From Palsa-89 sp963824345 (GTDB lineage: Bacteria > Acidobacteriota > Terriglobia > Bryobacterales > Bryobacteraceae): a DNA stretch of 64,000 nucleotides. Both the position numbers and the translations under genes were made by a program. The notes under the pieces were generated by a model. That model saw nothing but the letters and a program-made list of their open reading frames with translations. It did no database searches and had not been told where the DNA came from. The DNA lies in NCBI GenBank assembly GCA_963824345.1, contig CAWGOZ010000008.1, forward strand, positions 62,001-126,000. Reading direction: 5' to 3'. This document shows, piece after piece, positions 48,980-58,549 of this stretch. The first letter of the stretch is position 1, and each line of letters starts with the position of its first letter.

Positions 48980-51634
48980 ATGAAAGAACGCGAAGGGCTC
49001 CCAATAAATGCTTTGATAGAGGGGATGTCCGCCGAAAGGGATCGCCTGCTTGAGGATAGAGCCCGGAGCAAATATTGGAAGCGCTGGGGGCCTTACCTCA
49101 GTGAACGCGCTTGGGGCAATCCGAGGGAAGACTATAGCGCGGACGGCGACGCTTGGGAGTATTTCCCGCACGATCACGCCCGCTCGCGAGCCTATCGCTG
49201 GACCGAAGACGGCATCGCCGGCATTTCTGACAACCACCAGCGCTTGTGCTTTGCGTTCGCCTTTTGGAACGGCGCCGATCCGATCCTGAAGGAGCGCTTG
49301 TTCGGCCTTTCGGGACCGGAGGGCAATCATGGCGAGGACGTCAAAGAGTATTACTACTACCTGGACTCCACGCCGACGCACTCCTACATGAAGGCCCTGT
49401 ATAAGTACCCGCAGTTGGAATTTCCCTACTCGCGACTGACGGAAGTCAATCGCGAGCGGCTCCGCACCGACGACGAGTACGAGCTGATGGACACGGGAAT
49501 CTTCGACGAGAATCGTTATTTCGACATCTTCGTCGAATATGCCAAAAACGACGTCGACGATATTCTGGTGCGCGCGACGGTGATCAATCGCGGACCGGCG
49601 CCGGCGACGCTGCACGTGCTGCCCACCGTTTGGTTCCGCAACACCTGGAGCTGGGGCTACGGTACGCCGCGGCCCGAGTTGTTCCGCATGAAGGCGGACA
49701 CCATCGGCATCCGGGAGCAGTCGCTCGGCGAATTCAAGCTGTGGCTCGAAGACGCGCCCCCGTTGCTTTTCACGGAAAACGAGAGCAATGCCTTGCGCTT
49801 GTGGGGCCACGACGACGGGCAACGGTACAGCAAAGACGCTTTCCATCGCTATCTGATCCAGGGCGAAAATGCCGCGGTGAACCCGGATGAAACCGGAACC
49901 AAGGCCTGCGGAGTCTATCGCATCGAGTTGGATTCGTGCGCATCCAAGGTGCTGCACTTCCGCTTGTACTCAGGCGACGGTCCCCAGCCCGATTTTCATC
50001 GGGTATTTCTCGATCGGATCATGGAAGCCGACGATTACTACAGTTTTGCTCCGGCCAGCTTGTCCGACGACGCCCGCATGGTGCAGCGCCAGGCCTTCGC
50101 GGGCTTAATGTGGAACAAGCAGTTTTATCATTACGTGGTGGAGCAGTGGCTGAAGGGCGATCCGGCCATGCCGCCGCCGCCTCCCGAGCGCCAGGCTGGC
50201 CGCAACCACAATTGGATTCACGTATACAACGACGACGTGCTTTCGATGCCCGACAACTGGGAATACCCGTGGTTCGCCGCTTGGGATCTGGCGTTTCACA
50301 GTATTCCGTTCGCGATGGTCGACCCCGATTTCGCCAAGCGTCAGCTCTTATTGCTGCTGCGCGAGTGGTACCAATCGCCCAACGGCCAGTTGCCGGCTTA
50401 TGAATGGGCGTTCAGCGACGTAAATCCGCCAGTGCATCCGTGGGCCTGCTGGCGCGTGTTCAAGATCGACTGGAAGCTGAGCGGCAAGCCGGACCCGGAG
50501 TTCCTGGAATCCTGTTTTCATAAGCTGCTGATGAATTTCACCTGGTGGGTGAACCAGAAAGATTCGCAGGGCAACAACATTTTCGAGGGCGGATTTCTTG
50601 GCTTGGACAACATCGGGGTTTTCGATCGCAGCAAGCCGCTGCCCACCGGCGGCTTCATCGAACAAGCCGACGGGACGGCCTGGATGGGCATGTTTTGCCT
50701 GGTGATGCTGCGCATCGCCATCGAATTGACGATGCACGATAAATCGTACGAAGACATTGCCAGCAAGTTTTTCGAGCACTTTCTCTATATTGCGAGCGCG
50801 ATGAATCGCATCGGAGGCGGCGGACTCTGGGACGATCAAGATGGCTTTTATTACGACCGCTTGCTGATGCCCGACGGCCGCAAGATCCCCATGCGGGTGC
50901 GGTCGCTGGTGGGGTTGATTCCTCTATTTGCGGTGGCCACGCTGGATGCCGAGATGCTCGAGCGGATGCCGGGTTTCAAGCGGCGCATGCTGTGGTTCAT
51001 CAAGCATCGTCCCGACCTGTGCCTCAACATCGCTTCCATTACGCGGCACGGCCAGGACGAGCGCAGGCTGCTTTCGCTGGTGCATCCTTCCAGGCTGCAA
51101 CGCGTGCTGCGGTATATGCTGGACGAGAACGAGTTTCTTTCGCCGTATGGCATTCGCGGGGTGTCGCGCTATCACAAGGATCACCCGTTCGTTTTGCGGG
51201 CGGACGGTCAGGAGTATCGGGTGGACTACGAGCCGGCGGAATCCCGGACCAATTTGTTCGGAGGAAATTCCAATTGGCGCGGGCCGGTCTGGTTTCCGGT
51301 AAACTACCTGATGCTGGAATCGCTCCAACGCTATCATCATTATTTCGGCGACGAGATGCAGGTGGAGTGTCCCACCGGTTCCGGCCTGCGGATGCATCTG
51401 GGGGACGTGGCGCGCGAATTGTCCCGGCGCCTGTCGCATCTGTTCTTGCGGGACGAGCACGGGCGCCGGCCGGTTTTTGGAGCGGCGGAAAAATTCCAGA
51501 GCGATCCGCATTTCCGCGATCACATTTTGTTCTATGAATATTTCAATGGCGATAATGGCGCGGGTTTGGGCGCGAGCCATCAAACCGGCTGGACCGCGCT
51601 GGTGGCTAAGTTGCTGCAACAAAGCGGCGAATAA
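48980..51634 (+). CDS. GH63-like (MGH1-type) glycoside hydrolase
   Basis: An 884-residue cytosolic (no signal peptide) protein of the GH63 / mannosylglycerate-hydrolase-like (alpha/alpha)6 family. The family N-terminal half has WGPYLSERAWGNPREDYSADGDAWEYFPHDHARSRAYRWTEDG; the catalytic barrel contains VYNDDVLSMPDNWEYPWFAAWDLAFHSIPFA (about 415-446) with the catalytic Asp in WFAAWDLAF and, near the end, the second acid region. Probably hydrolyses alpha-mannosyl or glucosyl glycerate or a related compatible solute; the substrate is unproven. A start at ATG 49025 (GAGGGG upstream) is an alternative. Confidence 0.88.
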   Translation: MKEREGLPINALIEGMSAERDRLLEDRARSKYWKRWGPYLSERAWGNPREDYSADGDAWEYFPHDHARSRAYRWTEDGIAGISDNHQRLCFAFAFWNGADPILKERLFGLSGPEGNHGEDVKEYYYYLDSTPTHSYMKALYKYPQLEFPYSRLTEVNRERLRTDDEYELMDTGIFDENRYFDIFVEYAKNDVDDILVRATVINRGPAPATLHVLPTVWFRNTWSWGYGTPRPELFRMKADTIGIREQSLGEFKLWLEDAPPLLFTENESNALRLWGHDDGQRYSKDAFHRYLIQGENAAVNPDETGTKACGVYRIELDSCASKVLHFRLYSGDGPQPDFHRVFLDRIMEADDYYSFAPASLSDDARMVQRQAFAGLMWNKQFYHYVVEQWLKGDPAMPPPPPERQAGRNHNWIHVYNDDVLSMPDNWEYPWFAAWDLAFHSIPFAMVDPDFAKRQLLLLLREWYQSPNGQLPAYEWAFSDVNPPVHPWACWRVFKIDWKLSGKPDPEFLESCFHKLLMNFTWWVNQKDSQGNNIFEGGFLGLDNIGVFDRSKPLPTGGFIEQADGTAWMGMFCLVMLRIAIELTMHDKSYEDIASKFFEHFLYIASAMNRIGGGGLWDDQDGFYYDRLLMPDGRKIPMRVRSLVGLIPLFAVATLDAEMLERMPGFKRRMLWFIKHRPDLCLNIASITRHGQDERRLLSLVHPSRLQRVLRYMLDENEFLSPYGIRGVSRYHKDHPFVLRADGQEYRVDYEPAESRTNLFGGNSNWRGPVWFPVNYLMLESLQRYHHYFGDEMQVECPTGSGLRMHLGDVARELSRRLSHLFLRDEHGRRPVFGAAEKFQSDPHFRDHILFYEYFNGDNGAGLGASHQTGWTALVAKLLQQSGE

Positions 51635-51654
51635 AATCAATTGGGAGGAATTCA

Positions 51655-52056
51655 ATGGCACGAGAAGTTTCTGCGTTTGAATCCTACGCGCGGGCTGTTC
51701 TGCGCGTGGTCGCCGGCTTCACTTTCACGCTGCACGGCGCACAAAAGTTCGGGGCGCTCGGAGGAATAGGCGGACACGCCGCGGCCTCGTATTCCATGTT
51801 GTGGTTCGCGGGCGTGATCGAAATCATCGGTGGTCCGCTGATCATTCTCGGGCTATTCACGCGTCCGGTGGCGTTTGTTCTGTGCGGCGAGATGGCCGCG
51901 GCCTATTTTATGGTGCACATCCACCTGGGGCCCTGGCTCTGGCCGCTCCTGAACATGGGCGAGATCACGGTGCTGTATTGCTTCATCTACCTGTACCTGG
52001 TGACCGCCGGGCCGGGAGCGTTTAGCCTGGACGGCGTCATCCACGGCAAGCGTTAG
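51655..52056 (+). CDS. DoxX-family membrane protein
   Basis: A 133-residue protein with four hydrophobic segments (VVAGFTFTLHGAQKFGAL, SMLWFAGVIEIIGGPLIILGLF, PVAFVLCGEMAAAYFMVHI and LNMGEITVLYCFIYLYLVTAG), the DoxX fold. Bacterial DoxX members are used in thiosulfate:quinone oxidoreductase, or as uncharacterised quinone-linked subunits. GGGAGGAATT ribosome site, 20 bases after the GH63-like gene, so co-transcribed. No DoxD/DoxA partner is visible. Confidence 0.88.
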   Translation: MAREVSAFESYARAVLRVVAGFTFTLHGAQKFGALGGIGGHAAASYSMLWFAGVIEIIGGPLIILGLFTRPVAFVLCGEMAAAYFMVHIHLGPWLWPLLNMGEITVLYCFIYLYLVTAGPGAFSLDGVIHGKR

Positions 52057-52067
52057 CTGGGTTGGAC

Positions 52068-53957
52068 TCAGCCGCGCAACAAACGCACGGTTTCCGCAAT
52101 TACGTTGCGATCGCCGGCGGGCGCCGCGCCAGCTGCCCCATTTGCAGCGGGCTGGTCGTCGCCTTCGCCGGGCGCGAGGAACAGATTCGCTTCGATGCCG
52201 TGCTGCTTCGTATACAGGTCGTAGTACCGTCCATGTGACGCGTACAGTTCGGCGTGCGCGCCGCGCTCCACGATGCGCCCCGCTTCCACCACCAGAATCT
52301 GATCGGCGCGCCGAATGGTGGACAGGCGGTGCGCGATAACGAATGTCGTGCGGCCTTGCATCAAATAGCGCAAGCCTTCCTGGATCATCCCCTCGGACTC
52401 GGAATCCAGGTTGGATGTGGCTTCGTCGAGAATCAGTATCCGCGGGTCGGCCAGTATCGCGCGCGCGATGGAAACGCGCTGGCGCTGGCCGCCGGAGAGC
52501 TTCACGCCGCGCTCGCCCACGATGGTATCGTACTGTTTTTCGAAGCCTTCGGCGAATTCGTCGACGCGCGCGATCCGGCAGGCTTCAAGAACCTGTTCCT
52601 TGGTCGCGTTCGGCCGGGCAAAAGCGACGTTGTCCCAGATTGTCCCGTCGAACAGAAACGTTTCCTGAAGCACCACGCCGAGTTGCGTGCGGTAGGAATC
52701 CAGCCGGACAGTGGAAAGATCCACGCCGTCCACCAGCACGGTTCCCGATTCCGGTCCATGAAAGGCGGCGATCAAGCCAATGATGGTGGACTTGCCGGAG
52801 CCGGAGGAACCGACCAGAGCCGTCACCGTTCCCGGATCGGAGCGGAATGAGACCTCGTGCAGCACGGTCTTGCCGGTGTCGTAAGCAAAGTTGACGCGGT
52901 CGAAAATTACCTGGCCGTTGATGGGCGGCAAAGAAATCGTTCGACGCGGATCCTCGTCCTCGGGACGCTCGCGCAGCACCTCGCGCGTGCGCTCCAGTCC
53001 AGCCAGCGCCTCGGTGATCTGTGTTCCGATGTTGACGATTTGGAACATGGGAGCGATCAAGAACGCGAGCATGGCCCAAAACATCATGAAATCGCCCAGC
53101 GTCATGACATGAGCGGCGATCTGGCGTACGCCCACGTACATGATTACGGCGCTCACCGCGCCCATCAGCACGGTGGCCGAAAGGCTCATGAACGAGGTCG
53201 CGGTCAGGCTCTTGAGCACGTTGTTGAGCAGCCGCTGCACTCCGGTTTGGAACACTTCTTCCTCGCGCGCTTCGGCGTGATAACCCTTCACGACGCGGAC
53301 GCCGCCGAGCGATTCGGTGAGCCGTCCGGTGACATCCGCATTAATCTTCCCGCGCTCGCGGAAAATGGGCCGAATGGTGCCAAAAGCCTGCTTTAAAACC
53401 AGCCCAAATGCCACCACCACCACCAGCGCAATGCCGGTGAGCACGGGACTGATGCGCACTAGGAACCCGAGGACCAGCACCGCGGTGAGCAGCCCGCCCG
53501 CGAAATCGATCAGCCCGGTGCCCAGCAGATTGCGGATACCGTCCACGTCGGTCATGATGCGCGCCACCAGCGTTCCGGTTTTGTTCGAGTCGTAGTAAGC
53601 GACGGGAAGGCGGCCAATGTGCGCCTGCACCTTCGCGCGCAACTCGGCGATCAAGCGTTGCGCGGCTTTGGATACAAGTTGGGTGATGGCGAACCCGGTG
53701 GCGCCCTGAACGACCGTGGCAGCCAGCACGGCCAAGACGAGCGGCGCGAGCAGCCGAAGCTGATTCTTGTTGATGACATTGTCGATCAGGTACTTGATCG
53801 AAGCCGGCAGCACCAGGCCGCATACCCGGCTAATGATCATCAGCAGGAAGCCGATCGCCAGCACCTTGCGGCGCGGGCGCATCATTTCGCGAATGTCGGG
53901 CCACAATTCGCGCAAGCGCTCGGAGGGCCGTTTTTGAGAAGCCTTTTGCGGGATCAC
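52068..53957 (-). CDS. ABC transporter, fused permease-ATPase (MsbA-like)
   Basis: A 629-residue half-transporter: six-helix transmembrane domain (about 28-330, VLAIGFLLMIISRVCGLVLPA, LVLAVLAATVVQG) and an ATPase domain. Walker A is GSSGSGKST (about 390-398), the signature LSGGQRQR, Walker B RILILDEATSNLD, and H-loop FVIAHRLST. It works as a homodimer exporting lipids, peptides or drugs. The C-terminal extension after the ATPase (LAPGEGDDQPAANGAAGAA) is a short disordered tail. Only one gene, so a homodimer is likely. Convergent with doxX. Confidence 0.95.
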   Translation of the reverse strand: MIPQKASQKRPSERLRELWPDIREMMRPRRKVLAIGFLLMIISRVCGLVLPASIKYLIDNVINKNQLRLLAPLVLAVLAATVVQGATGFAITQLVSKAAQRLIAELRAKVQAHIGRLPVAYYDSNKTGTLVARIMTDVDGIRNLLGTGLIDFAGGLLTAVLVLGFLVRISPVLTGIALVVVVAFGLVLKQAFGTIRPIFRERGKINADVTGRLTESLGGVRVVKGYHAEAREEEVFQTGVQRLLNNVLKSLTATSFMSLSATVLMGAVSAVIMYVGVRQIAAHVMTLGDFMMFWAMLAFLIAPMFQIVNIGTQITEALAGLERTREVLRERPEDEDPRRTISLPPINGQVIFDRVNFAYDTGKTVLHEVSFRSDPGTVTALVGSSGSGKSTIIGLIAAFHGPESGTVLVDGVDLSTVRLDSYRTQLGVVLQETFLFDGTIWDNVAFARPNATKEQVLEACRIARVDEFAEGFEKQYDTIVGERGVKLSGGQRQRVSIARAILADPRILILDEATSNLDSESEGMIQEGLRYLMQGRTTFVIAHRLSTIRRADQILVVEAGRIVERGAHAELYASHGRYYDLYTKQHGIEANLFLAPGEGDDQPAANGAAGAAPAGDRNVIAETVRLLRG

Positions 53958-54014
53958 GGCTGTTTACACTATTGTATGGGATGCGCCACGCGCTCACGGG
54001 ATGCCAGGATTTTG

Positions 54015-54728
54015 ATGCCTAGTCTATACTCGGGAACTTCCGGATTCGCCTACCCCAGTTGGAAGCCCGAGTTTTATCCCGAGAAGCTGCCGGCCAAAAA
54101 GTTCCTGTCGTATTACGCGACGCGGCTCAATGCGGTGGAGGTCAACTACACGTTCCGGCGTCTGCCTTCCGGTTCGACGCTCGAAAACTGGGTGCGTGAT
54201 ACGCGTCCCGGCTTCGTGTTTCCGCTGAAAGCGCACATGCGCGTCACGCATATCTTGAGGCTGAAGCCATCCGAGTTTACGGAGGTGTTCTTTCGCGCTA
54301 TCGATCCGCTTCGAACGGCGCGCCGGCTGGGGCCCGTGCTGTTCCAACTTCCGCCGGCCTTGAAATGCGACGAGGCCCTGCTGGGCGATTTTCTCGCAAC
54401 TTTGCCTCGCGATGTGCGCTGCGCATTCGAGTTCCGCCACGCGTCGTGGCTGACTGAGGGAGTGTACGGGCTGCTGGAGAAGTACGGCATCGCCCTGTGT
54501 CTGGCGGAATCCGAGAAGCTGGTGATCCCCAAGGTGATTACTTCGAACTTCGTATATTCACGGTTGCGGATGCCGGAGTATTCGCCCGAGGACCGCGCAG
54601 AGATCGCCGCGAGTGTGCAACAGGTGCTGGAATCGGGCCGCGACGCCTACGTGTTTTTCAAGCACGAAGAGACGCCCGCGGGCGCGCTGTATGCTGAAGA
54701 GCTGCTGCGGCCGTTTCGTCAAACGTGA
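54015..54728 (+). CDS. DUF72 family protein
   Basis: A 237-residue TIM-barrel-like DUF72 protein. Signatures: SGTSGFAYPSWKPEFYPEKLP (about 6-26), NAVEVNYTFRRLPS (about 39-52), FVFPLKAHMRVTHI (about 69-82), LGPVLFQLPP (about 113-122), AFEFRHASWL (about 137-146) and YVFFKHEETPAGALYA near the end. DUF72 occurs widely; function remains undetermined. ATG at 54015 is chosen because the upstream open frame is antisense to the ABC gene. The gene's stop overlaps the next gene's possible start. Confidence 0.93.
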   Translation: MPSLYSGTSGFAYPSWKPEFYPEKLPAKKFLSYYATRLNAVEVNYTFRRLPSGSTLENWVRDTRPGFVFPLKAHMRVTHILRLKPSEFTEVFFRAIDPLRTARRLGPVLFQLPPALKCDEALLGDFLATLPRDVRCAFEFRHASWLTEGVYGLLEKYGIALCLAESEKLVIPKVITSNFVYSRLRMPEYSPEDRAEIAASVQQVLESGRDAYVFFKHEETPAGALYAEELLRPFRQT

Positions 54729-54745
54729 TAAACTCGGGCACCATT

Positions 54746-55234
54746 ATGAGTCGATTCCGTTACGCTCTTTCGCTGGCTCTATTGGCGGCGCCTGTGTTCG
54801 CTGCGCTCCCGGTGGTGCCGGCCCCGGACCAAGCCGCGCTGCTCAAGAGCAAGGACCCCAAGCTGGCCGCCAACAAAAAGCTGGCTTACGATTTCTTCCG
54901 CGTGGTGCTCCGCGCGCGCCACCTGGATGAAGCCGACAAGTTCATGAAGGAGGATTACATCCAGCACAATCCGAACGCCGACACGGGCATCGCGGGATTC
55001 AAGGCGTTCTTCTCAAAACTGGGTGGGCCAAAGCCGGTCGAGGACACGGTACCCGGCCTGGTCGCGATCCAAGCCGAAGGCAACTTCGTGACGCTGTCGT
55101 TCGTGCGCGAGGAGAAAGATCCAGCGAATCCGGGACAAAAATATACCACCACCTGGTTCGACATGTTTCGCATCGACAACGGCAAGATCGCCGAGCATTG
55201 GGACGTGGCACTGAAAGCGCCGCCGCCCAAGTAA
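54746..55234 (+). CDS. Exported SnoaL/NTF2-like protein
   Basis: A 162-residue protein from ATG 54746. Signal about 1-20 (PVFAALP) then an NTF2-like domain: LAYDFFRVVLRARHLDEADKFMKEDYIQHNPNADTGIAGFKAFFSKL and FVTLSFVREE...KYTTTWFDMFRIDNGKIAEHWDVAL, the characteristic SnoaL-type arrangement. Such domains act as binding folds or polyketide cyclases; here it is secreted and of unknown function. A GTG start at 54725 is possible and would overlap the DUF72 stop. Confidence 0.88.
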   Translation: MSRFRYALSLALLAAPVFAALPVVPAPDQAALLKSKDPKLAANKKLAYDFFRVVLRARHLDEADKFMKEDYIQHNPNADTGIAGFKAFFSKLGGPKPVEDTVPGLVAIQAEGNFVTLSFVREEKDPANPGQKYTTTWFDMFRIDNGKIAEHWDVALKAPPPK

Positions 55235-55319
55235 CGCTGGACGAAGAGGGCGGCCAAAAAATAGTCCTCCCCGCGTGCACTGACACCTGTTCGTCTTCTG
55301 AGACAATAATGTTGCTTCT

Positions 55320-55892
55320 ATGTCGGAGGCCACCCAGCCGACGGACATCACCACCCTGCTGCGGCGCTGGCAGGCTGGCGACTCGCACGCCTACGATCTG
55401 GTGATCGGATGGGCCTACCAGCGTATGCTGGCCATAGCCGCGGGCTTCGCCGCCCAGGAACGCGTGGCCACCGAGCCGGCCGCGCTGGTGAATGAAGCCT
55501 ACCTGAGGCTACGCAAGCTGGAACGCGTGGAATGGCGCGACCGCGATCACTTTTTCTCCGTCGTGGCGGCGGAGCTGCGCCGGATTCTAATCGACCAGGC
55601 CCGCTTCCGGCTGGCGCAAAAGCGCGGAGGGATACAGCGCCGGGTGCCGATGTCGGAGGACCTGAGCTGGATCGATGTCCGCGGCCAGGACATGCTGGAC
55701 CTGGACCGGGCCTTACAGGAACTGGAGCAATTGGACGCCGACAAAGTCCGGCTGGTGGAGCTGCGTTACCTGATGGGCTGCACGGTCCCCGAAATCTGCG
55801 AACTGCGGGGGGTCTCGGACGCAACCATCGAAAGGCATTTGCGTTTCGCCCGCACCTGGCTATACGATAGACTTCGTTCCGAAGCGCCATGA
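55320..55892 (+). CDS. ECF sigma factor of the kinase-linked type
   Basis: A 190-residue ECF-type sigma (TIGR02999-like). Region 2: DSHAYDLVIGWAYQRMLAIAAGFAAQE, LVNEAYLRLRKLERVEW, FFSVVAAELRRILIDQAR. Region 4: VRLVELRYLMGCTVPEICELRGVSDATIERHLRFARTWLYDRL. Its stop overlaps the ATG of the kinase gene (ATGA), so both are made in a coupled way. Sigma factors next to Ser/Thr kinases are known to be controlled by phosphorylation rather than by an anti-sigma factor. There is no zinc-finger anti-sigma here. Confidence 0.93.
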   Translation: MSEATQPTDITTLLRRWQAGDSHAYDLVIGWAYQRMLAIAAGFAAQERVATEPAALVNEAYLRLRKLERVEWRDRDHFFSVVAAELRRILIDQARFRLAQKRGGIQRRVPMSEDLSWIDVRGQDMLDLDRALQELEQLDADKVRLVELRYLMGCTVPEICELRGVSDATIERHLRFARTWLYDRLRSEAP

Positions 55893-58546
55893 ACGACGAA
55901 TGGGGGCGGCTCCAAGACCTCTTCGACGAGATTTGCGCACTGGGGGAAGACAGCCGCCGGGCTACCCTGGAGCAGCGTTGCAATGGCAACGAATGGTTGC
56001 GCGGCGAAGCCGAGCGGATGGTTCGCGCCTTCGACGCCGAGCGCGCTGCCAACGCGGAAGCCCGTGCCGGTTCGTCCGGGAGGCAATTTGGCGTGTGGCA
56101 AACCACGCGGCTGCTCGCGCGCGGCGGCATGGGCGAAGTGTGGCTGGTCCGGCGCGCTGACGGCCAACATGAGCAAAGGGCCGCGCTGAAGATCCTGTCT
56201 CCCTATCTGGCCGCGGCGGATTCAGTGCATCGCTTTCGACGCGAACGAGAACTGCTGGCCCGCCTGGAGCATCCCAACATCGCCCGCTTGCTGGATGGCG
56301 GCATGAGTTCGCAGGGCGAGCCGTTTTTGGTGATGGAGTACGTGGAAGGCGTGCGCGTGGACCGCTATTGCGACCAGCAGCGCCTGCCCATTCGCGAGCG
56401 TGTACGGTTGTTTCTCAAGATATGCGCCGCTGTGAACGCGGCTCATCAATATCTGGTGGTCCATCGCGATCTGAAGCCCAGCAACATCCTGGTTACCGCG
56501 GACGGCGAGCCGAAGCTGCTGGACTTCGGGATCGCGAAGTTGATCGACGCCGAAACCGGGCTGGAACAGACGGCCACCGCAAACCTTTTCCTGACACCGA
56601 TGTACGCCAGTCCCGAGATCCTGCGCGGCCAGCCTGCCACAGTGGCGAGCGACATCTACTCGCTCGGAGTTCTGTTTTACGAGCTGCTGGCTGGAAAACG
56701 GCCCTTTGACGCTGCCAAGCTCAGCCCGGCGGCCTTGATCGAGGCGGTGACTCAAAAGGACGTTCCGCCACCCAGCGCGGTGGCTCGGTCGACACAAGCG
56801 GCGACGCTGAACGGCGATCTCGACGCGATCGCGCTCAAAGCGCTCGCCAAGAATCCCGAGGAGCGCTACGCCTCCGCCGCCCAACTGGCTGAAGATATAC
56901 AGCGCTACTTGGATGGTCAACCGGTTACGGCGGTGCGCGCCACGTGGACCTATGTCGCCCGCAAATTTATCCGGCGGAACCGGCTGGCCGTTGCACTGGC
57001 GGCATTGACGGTGCTAGGAGTCGCACTGGGAGTTGGCTCCACTGTGGTTCAAAGGCGCGTGGCCCAGAGGCGCTTCGACGAAGTTCGTCGTCTTGCGCAT
57101 TACGTGCTCTTCGATCTTTACGACGATGTCAGCAACCTGAGCGGCTCAACCCGAGTCCGCGCGGAGATGGCCAATCGCGCCACCGAGTATCTGAACACGC
57201 TTTCCCGTGAGGCGAAAAGCGATCGGGGCCTGCGTCTGGAATTGGCCGAAGGATACTTGCGGCTGGGCGACATTCAGGGCAACATGTTTCGCACTAACCT
57301 CGGCGATACCCGCACCGCGCTCGGCACCTACCAAAAAGGGCTGGATCTTCTGGAGCCGCTGGGTGAGACTCCAGGCGCGGTGCGTCTGCGCACTTTGATC
57401 GAAGTGCATCGCGCGCAGGCCACCGACGCAAGCTCCGGCAGTAGGGAAGCTTTCCATCGTCTGCATGAAGCCGTGGAGAATTTCGAGAAGGCGGCGGGCC
57501 AGCCCCCTTCCGTGGAAGACGATTATCAACTGGGCCAGGCCTATAGCATTTTGGGCGAGCTGGAACAGCAACAGGGCGGCTGGGTAAGCATGTCGGGTAT
57601 GAACGGCGCCGAGTTCGATCGTGCGGAGACTTTCCTGCGGCGCGCGGTCGAGCTTTGGCCCTCCAATCCGGACTATGCCTACTCGCTGGCCGAGTTGCTG
57701 GACCGGCGGGCGCAATCGTCGGCGTCACTCGCGCCACAGCGCGCGATTGCTTACGATCAGCAAGCGGTGGGCATTTTGGATGGGGTCCCCGAACCCTATC
57801 GCGGGTATCCATCTTTTCGCCTGCTGCTTGGCCGGGTGCACAGTGTTTTGCTGTTCGCCTACGGCCAGTTGAACCAACTCGATGCAGCCGCGGAGCAGGG
57901 TAGTTTGGCCGAGCAAATCTATTTGCCGCTGGCCGCCGCCAATCCCGAGGATCATGACGCGCGCTACAGGCTGGCCGTCCTCAGACGCCTGATGGGCACC
58001 AACGCTGCATATGCAAAACGATGGAACGCTTCCGCGGACGAGTTCGCCAAAGGCATCGCAGATTACGACATCCTGCTCCGGAGCGGCCCCAATTCGCAGT
58101 ATCAGGGCTATCGCGCCGAGTTGCGGATGCGTATGGCGGACGATCTTTGGGAAGCCGGCCGGCATCCGGAAGCCGAAGCGGCCGCCAGGGTGGGACTCGC
58201 GGAATTTCGCGAACTCACGGGGTCGCCGGACGCGAAGTTCCCCGTGCTGCGGCAAGCGGCCCGCTACCTGCTCTTTACCGAAGTGAAGGATTTGCGGGAT
58301 CCGAAAGAAGCGCTGGGGTTGTCCGAACGCGCGCGTTCGATTTCCAGCGACCCGTTCCAGCTATACGAACTTCTCGCGGCAGCGTACGCCGAGAATCACC
58401 GTTATCGCGAGGCCGTGGACTCCATACGCAAAGCCATCGGCGCGCTCCCACCCGTGAAGCCGGGTGAAGCTCCCAGCCGCGCCAGACTGTCGAGCGAAGC
58501 CACGCTCGCCGAATACGAGCGCGCGGCAAAATCCGCCGGCCAGTAG
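55889..58546 (+). CDS. Membrane Ser/Thr protein kinase with TPR-like C-terminus
   Basis: An 885-residue transmembrane kinase. N-terminal short helical domain, then kinase at about 70-345: Gly-rich loop LARGGMGEVWLV, Lys in AALKILSP, HRDLKPSNI (H192, D194) and DFGIAKLI. A membrane helix at about 363-388 (LAVALAALTVLGVALGVGSTVV) separates it from a C-terminal region of about 490 residues with repeated helical TPR-like elements (LRLELAEGYLRLGDIQG, YSLAELLDRRAQSSASL, RYREAVDSIRKA). It likely phosphorylates the coupled sigma factor and senses an extracytoplasmic signal. ATGA overlap with the sigma gene supports this pairing. Confidence 0.93.
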   Translation: MNDEWGRLQDLFDEICALGEDSRRATLEQRCNGNEWLRGEAERMVRAFDAERAANAEARAGSSGRQFGVWQTTRLLARGGMGEVWLVRRADGQHEQRAALKILSPYLAAADSVHRFRRERELLARLEHPNIARLLDGGMSSQGEPFLVMEYVEGVRVDRYCDQQRLPIRERVRLFLKICAAVNAAHQYLVVHRDLKPSNILVTADGEPKLLDFGIAKLIDAETGLEQTATANLFLTPMYASPEILRGQPATVASDIYSLGVLFYELLAGKRPFDAAKLSPAALIEAVTQKDVPPPSAVARSTQAATLNGDLDAIALKALAKNPEERYASAAQLAEDIQRYLDGQPVTAVRATWTYVARKFIRRNRLAVALAALTVLGVALGVGSTVVQRRVAQRRFDEVRRLAHYVLFDLYDDVSNLSGSTRVRAEMANRATEYLNTLSREAKSDRGLRLELAEGYLRLGDIQGNMFRTNLGDTRTALGTYQKGLDLLEPLGETPGAVRLRTLIEVHRAQATDASSGSREAFHRLHEAVENFEKAAGQPPSVEDDYQLGQAYSILGELEQQQGGWVSMSGMNGAEFDRAETFLRRAVELWPSNPDYAYSLAELLDRRAQSSASLAPQRAIAYDQQAVGILDGVPEPYRGYPSFRLLLGRVHSVLLFAYGQLNQLDAAAEQGSLAEQIYLPLAAANPEDHDARYRLAVLRRLMGTNAAYAKRWNASADEFAKGIADYDILLRSGPNSQYQGYRAELRMRMADDLWEAGRHPEAEAAARVGLAEFRELTGSPDAKFPVLRQAARYLLFTEVKDLRDPKEALGLSERARSISSDPFQLYELLAAAYAENHRYREAVDSIRKAIGALPPVKPGEAPSRARLSSEATLAEYERAAKSAGQ

Positions 58547-58549
58547 GGG

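Noticed and set aside
53619..54014. Upstream extension of the DUF72 frame
   Set aside because: Antisense to the ABC transporter; DUF72 homology starts at 54015.
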